From assembly GCF_008370255.1 (NCBI RefSeq), contig NZ_SEUI01000001.1, positions 57,678 through 121,677 on the forward strand: a stretch of DNA of 64,000 bases, given 5' to 3'. Of the stretch, positions 18,278 to 26,917 are shown one piece after another (within the stretch, counting starts at the first letter, position 1; the number at the start of each line of letters is the position of its first letter). The DNA comes from Pseudoalteromonas sp. FUC4 (GTDB lineage: Bacteria > Pseudomonadota > Gammaproteobacteria > Enterobacterales > Alteromonadaceae). Both the position numbers and the translations under genes were made by a program. Under the pieces are notes generated by a model. It searched no databases, was not told where the DNA came from, and saw nothing but the letters and a program-made list of their open reading frames with translations.

Positions 18278-18521
18278 TAATGGTTTGTAGGTAAATTTGC
18301 AAGCACGAAGTATTAATTTTTAGGTGTCTTAAATTTGACAAAAAACGGTAACTTTACTTTAGTTAAGCAATCACTTTGTTGTACCAGCTGCATTTTCAGG
18401 ATTTCGGATCATAGTGATAATGCGTTTAGGTACACTTTAAGTGATGAACTTTAACGTTCCTTATTTATTGATTTCCTGAGCAATACTCAAAATTAAGAAA
18501 AGAAGAATAAGGGCAAATTTA

Positions 18522-18818
18522 ATGAAAACGTTAAAAAATTTACTCATCATAAGTTTATTATGCTTACTACCCGCGGCTACCGCGTATGCACAATTACCAG
18601 AAGTAACTAAGCAAATGCCTCAAGCTGAGACAATTAGTATAAATAATGCTGATGCAAATATGCTCGCCAAGTTACCGGGAATAGGTAAGAAAAAAGCGCA
18701 GGCAATTGTGGATTACCGTGAGGAGAACGGCGAATTTAAAAGCGTCAGTGATTTGTCGCAAGTTAAGGGGATTGGTAAAAAATTATTAGCTAAATTAGAA
18801 GGAAAAATATCACTTTAA
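18522..18818 (+). CDS. comEA: ComEA-type secreted helix-hairpin-helix protein
   Basis: 98 residues: signal peptide (1 to about 23, ending ATAYA) and a compact DNA-binding domain with two helix-hairpin-helix motifs (LPGIGKKKAQAIVDYR and VKGIGKKLLAKLE), introduced by ISINNADANMLAKLPG. In competent bacteria ComEA binds incoming DNA in the periplasm; short versions like this are common in gammaproteobacteria, including ones not shown to be competent (YbaV type). No other competence gene is nearby. Stands alone, ended by the palindrome at 18833-18857. Confidence 0.88.
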   Translation: MKTLKNLLIISLLCLLPAATAYAQLPEVTKQMPQAETISINNADANMLAKLPGIGKKKAQAIVDYREENGEFKSVSDLSQVKGIGKKLLAKLEGKISL

Positions 18819-18832
18819 AGCGAGTAAGTAAT

Positions 18833-18857
18833 AATCAGGGCGCTATGCGCCCTGATT
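18833..18857. terminator. Hairpin between the ComEA-like gene and a convergent gene
   Basis: Perfect 11-bp stem AATCAGGGCGC / GCGCCCTGATT with a TAT loop. It overlaps the last codons of the convergent small membrane protein, so it is inside coding sequence on the minus strand. There is no strong T-run; it may act as a weak terminator for comEA. Confidence 0.55.
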
Positions 18858-19145
18858 AAATTGTTTTAGTGCATTGGTTAAATGCTTTTTAGCAAAGTTA
18901 ATTTCAATGGGAGTCGTTAAAAGTGGATAGCAAAGTCCGCCAAGTATTAAAAATGGGATTAATATCCAGCCTTTAAAAATGGTAAATATTAAAAATAATG
19001 GGCTAAGTAACAGCAGCTTTATAATACGTAATAAAACTTTATCAGTTGGTGATAGCATACTTAACGAAAGTGCTATTACGTCCTGACGCTTGCGCACTTT
19101 TAAGTGTTTAAGATCATTTAATTGGCTTGAAAAAAAGGTAAACAT
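18843..19145 (-). CDS. Small membrane protein downstream of dsbB (unknown function)
   Basis: 100 residues with a basic, amphipathic N-terminus (residues 12-20, HLKVRKRQ) and two adjacent hydrophobic segments (about 40-60 and 64-82) likely forming a membrane hairpin. No known motif is recognisable. It begins one base after the dsbB stop codon (start at 19145, dsbB ends at 19147), so it is almost certainly co-transcribed with dsbB. Codon use and length look like a real gene. I assign no function. Confidence 0.75.
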   Translation of the reverse strand: MFTFFSSQLNDLKHLKVRKRQDVIALSLSMLSPTDKVLLRIIKLLLLSPLFLIFTIFKGWILIPFLILGGLCYPLLTTPIEINFAKKHLTNALKQFNQGA

Positions 19146-19146
19146 A

Positions 19147-19665
19147 TTAAATCGACTTTTTAATTAATAAACGGCTAATTACTAAAGTAAACAAAGTGAT
19201 TGAGAAAAGCGCAAATATAATTTCCATCCAAGCAGGCATACTCAAACCAATAAATTGCCAATCTATATTTCCACAATCTCCGGTCGCTTGAAAAAAGCTA
19301 GGTATCCATTCGTGCAGTGGCATAAATGATGGGAAATTTGGTTCAAACTCACAGCTAAATGCAAAAGGATCTGTGGTGGTTTGCATATCAATATGCTCAC
19401 GAGCAATTAAGTATCCCCAAATACTCGATATCCCCCAAATAACATACGCTAATATACGAGCAGTTTTACTTTGTGGTTTACTCGAGCCTACAATTCCTGC
19501 ACCTAATAACCCCAATACTGCAGTGCGTTGATATATACACATTATGCAAGGTGCCAATCCCATTTGGTATTGAAAGAAAAGGGCGGTAACTTCAAGTAAA
19601 AAAACGATAGCCGTAAATAAAAGCCACGGGGTACGTTGGGTGGGTAATTGCGCAAGCCAGTTCAT
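19147..19665 (-). CDS. dsbB: Disulfide bond formation protein DsbB
   Basis: 172-residue inner-membrane quinone reductase that reoxidises DsbA. Four membrane helices are visible. The first redox pair is APCIMCIYQR in the first periplasmic loop; the second pair is the Cys of FSCEFEPNFPSF and the Cys of TGDCG in the long second loop. All catalytic cysteines are present. Forms an operon with the small membrane protein that follows. Confidence 0.95.
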   Translation of the reverse strand: MNWLAQLPTQRTPWLLFTAIVFLLEVTALFFQYQMGLAPCIMCIYQRTAVLGLLGAGIVGSSKPQSKTARILAYVIWGISSIWGYLIAREHIDMQTTTDPFAFSCEFEPNFPSFMPLHEWIPSFFQATGDCGNIDWQFIGLSMPAWMEIIFALFSITLFTLVISRLLIKKSI

Positions 19666-19830
19666 AAAAATTCCGCGTTTAAATAAGACGTTAGATTATG
19701 ACCTAGGATAAAGTATGCGGCAACAAAAAGGAAAAAAAAGCTACCGAAGTCGCTTTTTATAAGTTGAAATTATCGACTACTCAATTCAGCCTTAGCAAAA
19801 ATTAAATGATGTTCTATTATTACCCCATCG

Positions 19831-19932
19831 ATGCACAAACTCAGTTATATCGCTTACTTATACCGCGGTGGTGCATCATCTAAAAAATTATTTATGGTTG
19901 CACTTTTTGCACTTGTTCTTATAGTAAGTTAA
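19831..19932 (+). CDS. Possible 33-residue small membrane protein
   Basis: Open frame ATG to TAA with a basic, tyrosine-containing N-terminus (MHKLSYIAYLYRGG) followed after two lysines by a hydrophobic stretch (LFMVALFALVLIVS) that could span the membrane. There is no convincing ribosome site upstream and no homologue that I recognise. The positive-inside pattern is the only reason to keep it; it may be chance. Confidence 0.22.
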   Translation: MHKLSYIAYLYRGGASSKKLFMVALFALVLIVS

Positions 19933-19982
19933 TTAAGCTCGGGCGCTGCGTAAATAAAAATATCTTCATAATAACAATGTAC

Positions 19983-20020
19983 CTACAATGAATATTGCTC
20001 TAGATATTCATCCATTGTAG
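19983..20020. repeat. Interrupted inverted repeat upstream of fadR
   Basis: Outer arms CTACAATG / CATTGTAG (perfect 8 bp) and inner arms AATAT / ATATT (perfect 5 bp), around a TGCTCTAG centre. Could be an operator or a hairpin in the dsbB-fadR gap. No T-run follows, so it is unlikely to be a terminator. Confidence 0.45.
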
Positions 20021-20183
20021 CTAAATTAGAGAAACCCAAATTTAATTATTTATTAATTTTAAATTTCTACTCATTTGCTTTATTAATATATATTACTTTA
20101 CTTGTTAGTTATGCTTCGTCTGGTACAATCAGTCAGTTATTCGTGTAAAACGATGAGTGTTGATTAATTCGAGTGGGAACTGG

Positions 20184-20897
20184 ATGAGAATTTTTAAAGC
20201 GAAAAGCCCAGCAGGATTTGCTGAAGAATATATAGTTGAGTCCATTTGGAACGGCGATTTCCCTCCAGGTTCAATTTTACCTGCCGAGCGAGAACTTTCA
20301 GAGTTAATCGGTGTTACAAGAACAACCTTAAGAGAAGTATTACAGCGTTTAGCACGTGATGGTTGGCTAACAATTCAGCATGGTAAACCTACAAAAGTAA
20401 ATAACTTCTGGGAAACGTCTGGCTTAAACATTCTTGAAACATTAGCGCGCTTAGATGAAGACAAGATGCCAGAGCTGACAGATCAGCTTTTATCTGCACG
20501 TACTAATATTAGTGCTATTTATACACGTGCTGCAATTAAGTTGAATCCTGAACGCGTGATTGAAATTTTATCACAAAGCCATGAGCTAGAAGACACAGCT
20601 CAAGCATTTGCTGATTATGATTATAAAGTGCATCACGAATTAGCCGTTGCGGGTAATAACCGTATTTATGTATTAATACTTAACGGTTTTAGAGGCTTTT
20701 ATTCAAAGATTGGTTGTCATTACTTCTCTGATGCCGGAACCCGTGAACTTGCTCGTCAGTTCTATAAAGATTTAACCATTTTGGCAGAAAATAAAGAGCA
20801 TGATGGTGCTATTTCTATGATGCGTAAATATGGTCATCAAACGGGCGAGATTTGGCAAAAAATCCGTGGTGATATGCCCTCAGATATAATGGACTAA
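20184..20897 (+). CDS. fadR: Fatty acid metabolism regulator FadR
   Basis: 237 residues, very close to E. coli FadR: N-terminal GntR-type winged helix ([31 protein letters not shown]) and C-terminal acyl-CoA-binding domain (from about 75). It represses fatty acid degradation genes and activates fabA/fabB-type genes until long-chain acyl-CoA releases it from DNA. The ATG at 20184 is chosen over an upstream one because it reproduces the family start. Monocistronic. The usual divergent nhaB is missing here. Confidence 0.96.
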   Translation: MRIFKAKSPAGFAEEYIVESIWNGDFPPGSILPAERELSELIGVTRTTLREVLQRLARDGWLTIQHGKPTKVNNFWETSGLNILETLARLDEDKMPELTDQLLSARTNISAIYTRAAIKLNPERVIEILSQSHELEDTAQAFADYDYKVHHELAVAGNNRIYVLILNGFRGFYSKIGCHYFSDAGTRELARQFYKDLTILAENKEHDGAISMMRKYGHQTGEIWQKIRGDMPSDIMD

Positions 20898-20908
20898 GCC
20901 TAAGAGAG

Positions 20909-20932
20909 AAACCTGCATTTGCAGGTTTTTTT
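20909..20932 (+). terminator. Terminator after fadR
   Basis: Stem AAACCTGCA / TGCAGGTTT with a two-base centre, followed by a T-run. Confidence 0.85.
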
Positions 20933-21259
20933 ATATCTGTAAAATTTAACGCCACCGTGTATGAAGTTTTAAAAAGTTTAATGTATAAACCACTTCGATA
21001 TTTTTAAAAGTTTTACTTAGTTACAGCGCAACTTACACTTTAAAATAGGCCCATTATTCAAGCAGATTAGTGCAAGTTGCAAGTGTTCGTTATTTTCGAT
21101 TGTTCACATCGTTAAATGCGATTGTTTTTTTGCAGTGAATAACTTTAGAATGCCAATTAATTATATATATGCGCTATTGTTTTTTAATTTTTAGCGCCCA
21201 TATAAGTACCAGCATTGCGAAAGCAATTGAAAACAAACTCAAAATATTTGGAGAATAAA
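20933..21259. other. Intergenic region fadR-peroxiredoxin
   Basis: AT-rich promoter region of the peroxiredoxin gene. ATCGTTAAATGCGAT at about 21107-21121 is a weak dyad that could bind a regulator, but I see no clear OxyR-type consensus. Nothing else recognisable. Confidence 0.4.
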
Positions 21260-21865
21260 ATGGGTGTATTAGTAGGCCGCCAGGCACCAGACTTTACCGC
21301 TGCAGCTGTTCTTGGTAACGGTGAAATTGTAGATAGCTATAACCTTCATGAAACAATTAAAGGTAAAAAAGCAGTTATCTTCTTTTACCCACTAGATTTC
21401 ACGTTTGTATGTCCTTCTGAACTTATTGCATTTGATAAGCGTTTTGAAGAGTTTCAAAAGCGTGACGTAGAAGTAATTGGTGTTTCTATCGATTCACAAT
21501 TCTCACATAACGCATGGCGTAACACTGCTGTTGAAGACGGCGGTATTGGTAAAGTTCAATACGCACTAGTTGCAGACGTTAAACACGAAATCTGTAAAGC
21601 ATACGACGTTGAGCATCCAGAAGCGGGTGTTGCGTTCCGTGGTTCTTTCTTAATCGATGAAGAAGGTAACGTACGTCACCAAGTAGTGAACGATTTACCA
21701 CTAGGTCGTAACATCGACGAAATGCTTCGCATGGTTGACGCGCTAGCGTTCCACACTGAGCACGGTGAAGTATGTCCTGCTGGTTGGACTGAAGGTAAAA
21801 AAGGTATGGACGCAAGCCCTGAAGGCGTAGCTAAGTTCTTATCTGAAAACGAAGGCGAGCTATAA
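21260..21865 (+). CDS. Typical 2-Cys peroxiredoxin (Prx/AhpC family)
   Basis: 201 residues. Peroxidatic Cys51 lies in FTFVCPSE and the resolving cysteine in GEVCPAGW near residue 172. The GGIG motif is present, but the C-terminal YF motif that makes eukaryotic peroxiredoxins over-oxidise is absent. Reduces hydrogen peroxide and organic peroxides. The ATG at 21260 has GGAG upstream and gives the family start MGVLVGRQAPDFTA; the longer frame from 21215 is unlikely. No ahpF is adjacent, so thioredoxin may be the reductant (inference). Confidence 0.94.
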   Translation: MGVLVGRQAPDFTAAAVLGNGEIVDSYNLHETIKGKKAVIFFYPLDFTFVCPSELIAFDKRFEEFQKRDVEVIGVSIDSQFSHNAWRNTAVEDGGIGKVQYALVADVKHEICKAYDVEHPEAGVAFRGSFLIDEEGNVRHQVVNDLPLGRNIDEMLRMVDALAFHTEHGEVCPAGWTEGKKGMDASPEGVAKFLSENEGEL

Positions 21866-21887
21866 TTTAGCCCTTAGTTTTAAATAA

Positions 21888-21914
21888 AAAAACCGCCAAT
21901 TGGCGGTTTTTTTA
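21888..21914. terminator. Bidirectional terminator after the peroxiredoxin gene
   Basis: Perfect palindrome AAACCGCCAATTGGCGGTTT flanked by A- and T-runs, between convergent genes (peroxiredoxin and the TonB-dependent receptor). Confidence 0.87.
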
Positions 21915-21924
21915 TGTCTTTTAT

Positions 21925-24516
21925 TTAGAAAGAAAAACTTACTTTAGTGTACAAGTAGCGGCCACGCGGGTTATGCACAGCTGATGCATAACCGTATAAA
22001 TCGCCATCGCCATCACCAATTGCAAATGGTGGCTCTTCATCAAATAAGTTATTAACACCTAAAGATATTTTAGCTGATTCAGTAATACGGTACGACGTTT
22101 GTAAATCAACAAGCGTTTGCGAGTCAATCATACGTGAAGTATTGCTATCAAAGTCTAAATTGCCATCAAAGTCGATATCAGGCGTATCTTCAAATTCACC
22201 TACATAACTGATATTTACATTGGTGTTAAACTCACCAATTTCCCAGTTAGTTGAGAAAATAAAGCGATGCTCTGGGTAGCCATATTCCCCCGTGTAATCA
22301 CGACCATTTTTTTCAAACTTATCTTGATATGCCCACTCTAGATTGAATTTAAGTAAACCTAAGTCATCAAGAGAGTGGTTATAGTTTGCTGAAACATCAA
22401 CACCAGATACTTCCTGCGACGATAAGTTTTTAAATGTGCTGTGTATTTTTTGTATTGTGCCTAAGCTTGCACCGCCTGTAGGGGCTAAACGGACACATAC
22501 GGTACTATTTTGATTACCACATTCTGCAGCATAAATAGGACCAAATTCTTCTTCATCGATTTTGTTATCTTGAGTAATGCTCCATACATCAACACTTAAA
22601 CCAAACTCAGTTGTTGGTGCCCAGATAACGCCCACGTTCCATGATTCTGACTCTTCTGCTTTTAAATCAGGGTTACCAGAGAACTCAATGTTGTAATCAA
22701 GTGCTTGGCAATCTAATCCTGTTTGTTCACAGCGCTGCGTATCAACAAAAAATTGGCTTTTTTGTGATGGACCTAAGCCTATTTGCGCTAATGAAGGCGC
22801 TCTAAAGCCTTGCGCCCAAGAACCACGAACCGTTACTTCATCAGTCGGTGCCCAGCGCAGAGCTATTTTTGGATTTGTTGTTGTACCAAAGTCGCTATAA
22901 TCATCGTAACGACCGGCTAATTGTAGTTCGAGGTTTTCAGCAAGTGGGATTGAGAACTCAACATATGCAGCGTATTGTTCACGATCTGCAGAAGCTGATA
23001 CTGATTCAGTACCAAATATTAAACCACGTTGAAATTGATCATCAGGAATGTCATTAACGTCTTCTTCTCGGTACTCAATACCTGCAGCCATCATTACTAC
23101 ATCGTCGCCAAAGCTGAATGCTTCGCCAGTAATGTTCGCATCAAAAGAGGTCATGTGAGACTCACCACGACGTACTAAGCTTGTTGTAATACGGTCAATT
23201 ACAGCTGGGTCGTTATATGTGCCACCAAATGGATTGTAGTTTCCTGCATCAATTTCTTGTTGTAAGAAATCAGTACGCACCCAACCTTGTGTTCTATCAC
23301 CTGTTTGAAGAGATTTGCTTCGGCCTTTTTGTACAGCGGTTTCCCAGCTCCAGTCATTAAACTCACCTCTAAGCCCTGCAACAAAGCGAAGAGTATCTGA
23401 TTCAATATCCCATTGGCGTGCGCCAGCATCAACTGTGCGGTAGCGACCAATTTGAATGTCTTCACCAAATGGATTGTTAGGGTGGTTAGCTGGGACAGTT
23501 AAGCCTGCATCTTCATCAAGTGGAGTAGGGGCTCCGGCCGCAACAGACGTATTGTGCTGTACTGCCATTTCTAAAAAGCCAGTAATACCGTTATCAAAGT
23601 TGTATTCAAATTGTGAAATAGCGCCTACACGCTCAGATGCTGGGGCAACATATCCATATGGGCCGTAATCAAATAAACAGCTACCATTTGAAGTTGCATT
23701 TTCAACAGGACAGGCAGGGTCGATTGTTTTAACGTCATCGACGATAAAGTAGCCTGGGAAGCCACGAGATGAGCGAAAATCTTCACCACCATAAGGTGAT
23801 TGATTTGCTGTACCTAAACTGCCCATTTCATCAGAAGAAAGAGATGTATTTTTAAAGTAATCGATAATCACTGACGCGCTACTTTTCTCGCTAGTAGTAC
23901 CCCACACTAAACTTGCTGTTGTTTCTTCATAATTTGGACCATCAGTACCACCGTAGCCTAAATTAACCTCAACACCGTCAATGTCTTTTTTCAAGATAAC
24001 GTTTACAACACCCGCTACTGCGTCTGAGCCGTAAATAGCAGAAGCGCCATCTTTTAGTATATCGATTCGCTCAATGGCAGAAACTGGGATACTGTTAATA
24101 TCTACAAATGAGTTTGTGATACCTTCGGCAAATGCACTAATAGATACACGACGGCCATTGATTAGTACGAGCGTAGCATCAGCACCTAAGCCACGTAAAC
24201 TAACAGCAGCAGACCCATTTGCAGTTGAATCTTGGTTGTTACCACGTGTTGAGAAAGTACCGCTACCCGCTACAGGCATTCTTTCGAGGAGTTGTTGTAG
24301 GTTGTCATAACCCATGTTCTCAATATCAGCTCTTCCGATTGATTGAACCGGAGAAGGTCCTTCGATATCTGAACGTTTGATCCGTGAGCCAGTTACTTCA
24401 ATGCGCTCTACTTTTTTAGCTTCTTCAGCAGCGTAAGTTATTGTTGTAAAACCTGCTGAAAGTGCGATTGTAGCACCTGCAATTAAGCTAGGTGTAAATG
24501 CAGTTGATTGCTTCAT
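21925..24516 (-). CDS. TonB-dependent outer-membrane receptor
   Basis: 863 residues: signal peptide (1 to about 29), a TonB-box-like stretch (VERIEVTGSRIKR), plug domain (about 50-170, with LINGRRV, IDILKDGASAIYGSDAVAGVVNVILKK) and a beta-barrel that ends in the aromatic outer-membrane signature (YTKVSFSF). This subclass is common in Alteromonadales and imports bulky nutrients such as peptides or oligosaccharides using TonB energy; the substrate cannot be read from the sequence. It stands alone, without a neighbouring hydrolase or regulator. An inverted-repeat element with ATACCAATCC ends lies 40 bases upstream of the start. Confidence 0.93.
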   Translation of the reverse strand: MKQSTAFTPSLIAGATIALSAGFTTITYAAEEAKKVERIEVTGSRIKRSDIEGPSPVQSIGRADIENMGYDNLQQLLERMPVAGSGTFSTRGNNQDSTANGSAAVSLRGLGADATLVLINGRRVSISAFAEGITNSFVDINSIPVSAIERIDILKDGASAIYGSDAVAGVVNVILKKDIDGVEVNLGYGGTDGPNYEETTASLVWGTTSEKSSASVIIDYFKNTSLSSDEMGSLGTANQSPYGGEDFRSSRGFPGYFIVDDVKTIDPACPVENATSNGSCLFDYGPYGYVAPASERVGAISQFEYNFDNGITGFLEMAVQHNTSVAAGAPTPLDEDAGLTVPANHPNNPFGEDIQIGRYRTVDAGARQWDIESDTLRFVAGLRGEFNDWSWETAVQKGRSKSLQTGDRTQGWVRTDFLQQEIDAGNYNPFGGTYNDPAVIDRITTSLVRRGESHMTSFDANITGEAFSFGDDVVMMAAGIEYREEDVNDIPDDQFQRGLIFGTESVSASADREQYAAYVEFSIPLAENLELQLAGRYDDYSDFGTTTNPKIALRWAPTDEVTVRGSWAQGFRAPSLAQIGLGPSQKSQFFVDTQRCEQTGLDCQALDYNIEFSGNPDLKAEESESWNVGVIWAPTTEFGLSVDVWSITQDNKIDEEEFGPIYAAECGNQNSTVCVRLAPTGGASLGTIQKIHSTFKNLSSQEVSGVDVSANYNHSLDDLGLLKFNLEWAYQDKFEKNGRDYTGEYGYPEHRFIFSTNWEIGEFNTNVNISYVGEFEDTPDIDFDGNLDFDSNTSRMIDSQTLVDLQTSYRITESAKISLGVNNLFDEEPPFAIGDGDGDLYGYASAVHNPRGRYLYTKVSFSF

Positions 24517-24903
24517 CCTTAAGTCCTTGTTGATATGTTATAAATTTAGTTGCTCTATACCAATCCTTTTTAAATTGTTAAATAAATCTCGTATTTAAGC
24601 GGATTGATATAACAAGCGAGGATATTAATATCATGTAACTTAAGTGTTAGCAATTAGACTGAAATGTGATTTTAGTATGGTTTTTTGTATGATTTTAAAA
24701 CAGATTTTATGCGCTGAAGAAGTTTGAAATAGGCGCATATGCTTTATTTTGGAAATAACAAATACAGCCTAAATGCGAGTAATAATTAAATTAATTAATT
24801 CACAATAAAACTGTAATAAATTATTTATATGTATATTCTGAATGAATAGCAATCTTGTTGTATATTAATAAAGCAAATAATAATTAATTTTTTAATAAAA
24901 AAA
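24517..24903. other. Intergenic region upstream of the TonB-dependent receptor
   Basis: Very AT-rich. Contains the 56-bp inverted-repeat element at 24556-24611 and otherwise no recognisable structure. smpB ends at its far side. Confidence 0.5.
24556..24611. repeat. Short element with TATACCAATCC inverted ends
   Basis: TATACCAATCC at 24556-24566 and GGATTGATATA at 24601-24611 are inverted copies (10 of 11 matching) around an AT-rich 34-base centre. The ends resemble those of the larger element at 17653-17815, and a half-site ATACCAATC occurs directly after rnfH at 26318-26326. Likely a dispersed intergenic repeat. Confidence 0.5.
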
Positions 24904-24925
24904 CGCCTAACTTATTAGTTAGGCG
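24896..24925 (-). terminator. Terminator after smpB
   Basis: On the minus strand the stem CGCCTAAC / GTTAGGCG is followed by a long T-run (the A-run at 24896-24903 on the + strand). Confidence 0.8.
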
Positions 24926-24931
24926 CTGTGC

Positions 24932-25411
24932 TTATACTTTGTGTTTCATTAAGCGTTCTTTTTCGCGAGACCAATCTTTATTTTTCCCGTCGTCACGTTT
25001 ATCGTGCAACTTTTTACCTTTTGCTAGATGAAATTCAAGTTTTACCCAGCATTTTTTCCAGTACATAGCTGTAGCAATTAATGAATAGCCATCTCGCTCT
25101 GTTGCACCGAGTAGACGGTCAAGTTCGCGTCTGCTTAATAGTAACTTACGATAACGCAAAGGATCGCAAATTACATGGGTTGAAGCACTATTAAGTGGCT
25201 GGATTTGCGCGCCAAGCAAAAATGCTTCGCCATTTTTAAGATGAATATAAGTTTCGGTGATGTTTACCTTACCAGCTCGGATGCTTTTAACTTCCCAGCC
25301 TTGTAGTTCAACACCTGCTTCAAACTTATCGTGTAAAAAATACTCATGTCGCGCTTTTTTGTTTAGCGCGATGGTATTACTTGTCGATTTTGATGAATTT
25401 TTCTTAGCCAT
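24932..25411 (-). CDS. smpB: SsrA-binding protein SmpB
   Basis: 159-residue partner of tmRNA in trans-translation, which frees stalled ribosomes and tags the nascent peptide. Family segments are seen in order: [54 protein letters not shown] and the basic tail ending [19 protein letters not shown]. Normal length. It is divergent from ratA, the classic gammaproteobacterial smpB/ratA arrangement. The ssrA gene itself is not in the window. Confidence 0.97.
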   Translation of the reverse strand: MAKKNSSKSTSNTIALNKKARHEYFLHDKFEAGVELQGWEVKSIRAGKVNITETYIHLKNGEAFLLGAQIQPLNSASTHVICDPLRYRKLLLSRRELDRLLGATERDGYSLIATAMYWKKCWVKLEFHLAKGKKLHDKRDDGKNKDWSREKERLMKHKV

Positions 25412-25557
25412 AGTGCCCTATAATATACGTAATGTGAGATGTTTTATATCGATTTTTTAATAATGCTTTTAAAAATTAAGCTTTAACTTAAGCAGCATGA
25501 AAATTTGGGGAAACGCGCAAAGCTTGCTAAAATTCCTCCACACAGTTGGGAGTGAGT

Positions 25558-25998
25558 ATGCCACAAATAGAAAAAAGTGCGCTGGTTATGTACAGCACTA
25601 AAGAGATGTTTGATCTAGTTAATGATGTAGAAGCTTATTCACAGTTTTTACCAAATTGTTCAGACTCAAAAATTGTTTCACAGCACGATAATAACATGAC
25701 CGCGAGTTTAGAAATATCTAAGGCGGGTATAAAAAAGTGGTTTACCACCGAAAACACCTTTGTTGATGAACAAACCGTGTTGCTGCGCCTTGTTGATGGT
25801 CCATTTAAGATGTTAAAAGGGCGCTGGCACTTTCAAGCGCTTGATACTAAAGCTTGTAAAGTACAGTTAGAGTTAGAGTTTGAATTTTCAAGTAAGTTAA
25901 TAGAGCTTGCCTTTGGAAAGATTTTTAACGATGTAGCAAAAAATATGGTGAGTGCATTTACTCAACGTGCAAAACAGATTTATGGAGCGCGAGTATGA
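25558..25998 (+). CDS. ratA: RatA/COQ10 START-domain protein
   Basis: 146 residues aligning with E. coli RatA: MPQIEKSALVMYSTKEMF, LVNDVEAYSQFLPNCSDS, VDGPFKMLKGRWHF and KLIELAFGKIFNDVAKNMV. A START-like fold of the polyketide cyclase/COQ10 family. E. coli RatA was reported to block 70S ribosome assembly, whereas COQ10 relatives bind ubiquinone; which applies here is open. Start at 25558 is preferred (GGGAG upstream; family start MPQI). rnfH overlaps its stop codon. Confidence 0.92.
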   Translation: MPQIEKSALVMYSTKEMFDLVNDVEAYSQFLPNCSDSKIVSQHDNNMTASLEISKAGIKKWFTTENTFVDEQTVLLRLVDGPFKMLKGRWHFQALDTKACKVQLELEFEFSSKLIELAFGKIFNDVAKNMVSAFTQRAKQIYGARV

Positions 25999-26318
25999 TC
26001 AATGTTGAGGTGGTCTTTGCATTACCGACCACGGCCACGTGTTTATCAATTGAAGTGCCACAAGGGACTACCGTCGAGCAAGCTGTTATTCAGTCCGGTA
26101 TTATAGAAAAGTGCCCAGAAATAGATGCCACATCACTAACGTTAGGTGTGTGGAATCGAACTGTAAAAGCTAACTATGAGCTAAAAGATGGTGACCGTAT
26201 AGAAATATACCGCCCATTAATTGCAGACCCTAAAGATGCGCGCAGAAAGCGTGCTGAAAAAGCAAAAGAAGAGGGGCGTGCAAATAAAATAACGGGTGGT
26301 CGCCCACTCGAGAAGTAA
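25995..26318 (+). CDS. rnfH: RnfH-family ubiquitin-like protein
   Basis: 107 residues of the RnfH/UPF0125 family (beta-grasp fold): INVEVVFALP start, then LTLGVWNRTVKANYELKDGDRIEIYRPL and the conserved DPKDARRKRAEKA tail. Overlaps ratA by four bases (ATGA), so they are translated together. It was once proposed to be the antitoxin partner of RatA; solid evidence for that is lacking to my knowledge. No link to the rnf operon is seen here. Confidence 0.92.
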   Translation: MINVEVVFALPTTATCLSIEVPQGTTVEQAVIQSGIIEKCPEIDATSLTLGVWNRTVKANYELKDGDRIEIYRPLIADPKDARRKRAEKAKEEGRANKITGGRPLEK

Positions 26319-26407
26319 TACCAATCGGCATAAACTTCGAACAATTTGACAGATTATATCTCACGCTAACGTTGTTTAAAGTTGTAAAAGCTTTTAAATG
26401 AACCAGT

Positions 26408-26436
26408 AAAAAAGGTGAGCCAGGCTCACCTTTTTT
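26408..26436. terminator. Bidirectional terminator between rnfH and bamE
   Basis: Stem AAAAAAGGTGAGCC / GGCTCACCTTTTTT, with A- and T-tracts on each side; located between convergent genes. Confidence 0.87.
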
Positions 26437-26450
26437 ACTAACTGAGACGT

Positions 26451-26810
26451 TTATTGCTCTAGCGGTGTATTAAAGTTTTCAGGTTGGTCATAATCACCTG
26501 AGATTGAAACTAACTTTTCATTTTCAAAGTTAATTACTAACTCTTTATTTTGCTCGTTTTTACGGCCTTTATTGAAGCTGTAAATATAACGCCAAGTATT
26601 ATTATCAAAGGCGTCCTCGGCAATAGGTCTACCTAATACATAAATAACTTGCTCTCGAGTCATATTTACACGAAGTTTTTCAACATCAGATTGCTCTAAA
26701 AAGTTGCCTTGTGGGATGTTAATTCGGTATACCCAGCTAGAGCAACCAGCTGCTGAGCTAAGTGTTAAAGCAACGATAAGCCAAAGAGAAAAAGTTTTTA
26801 ACGACTGCAT
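26451..26810 (-). CDS. bamE: Outer-membrane assembly lipoprotein BamE
   Basis: 119 residues: lipoprotein signal with lipobox SAAGC at residues 19-23, then the SmpA/OmlA domain (YRINIPQGNFLEQSDVEKLRVNMTREQV, VLGRPIAEDAFDNNTWRYIY). Component of the BAM complex that folds beta-barrel proteins into the outer membrane. Usual genomic neighbourhood (near smpB-ratA-rnfH). Single gene, ended by the shared terminator. Confidence 0.95.
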   Translation of the reverse strand: MQSLKTFSLWLIVALTLSSAAGCSSWVYRINIPQGNFLEQSDVEKLRVNMTREQVIYVLGRPIAEDAFDNNTWRYIYSFNKGRKNEQNKELVINFENEKLVSISGDYDQPENFNTPLEQ

Positions 26811-26917
26811 TGTTAGTTGTGATCCTTATTTTTTATAATCTGCATGATACCGATTAGTCACTGAAGGTAAAACCCTTTTAAGCAATTGTTTTGTGTTAAG
26901 GGCGTTAAGGTAATGAT

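Larger units (their letters stand above)
19666..20183. other. Intergenic region dsbB-fadR
   Basis: About 520 bases without a recognised gene. It holds a possible 33-codon reading frame for a small membrane protein (19831-19932) and an inverted repeat at 19983-20020. No repeat family or RNA was recognised otherwise. Confidence 0.5.

Noticed and set aside
18207..18341. N-terminal extension of yebG up to 18341
   Set aside because: Not homologous to YebG, crosses the LexA operator, and the ATG at 18206 has a good ribosome site.
25558..26318. ratA-rnfH as a toxin-antitoxin system
   Set aside because: The old RatAB toxin-antitoxin proposal is not well supported; both are conserved core genes next to smpB and look like housekeeping proteins.
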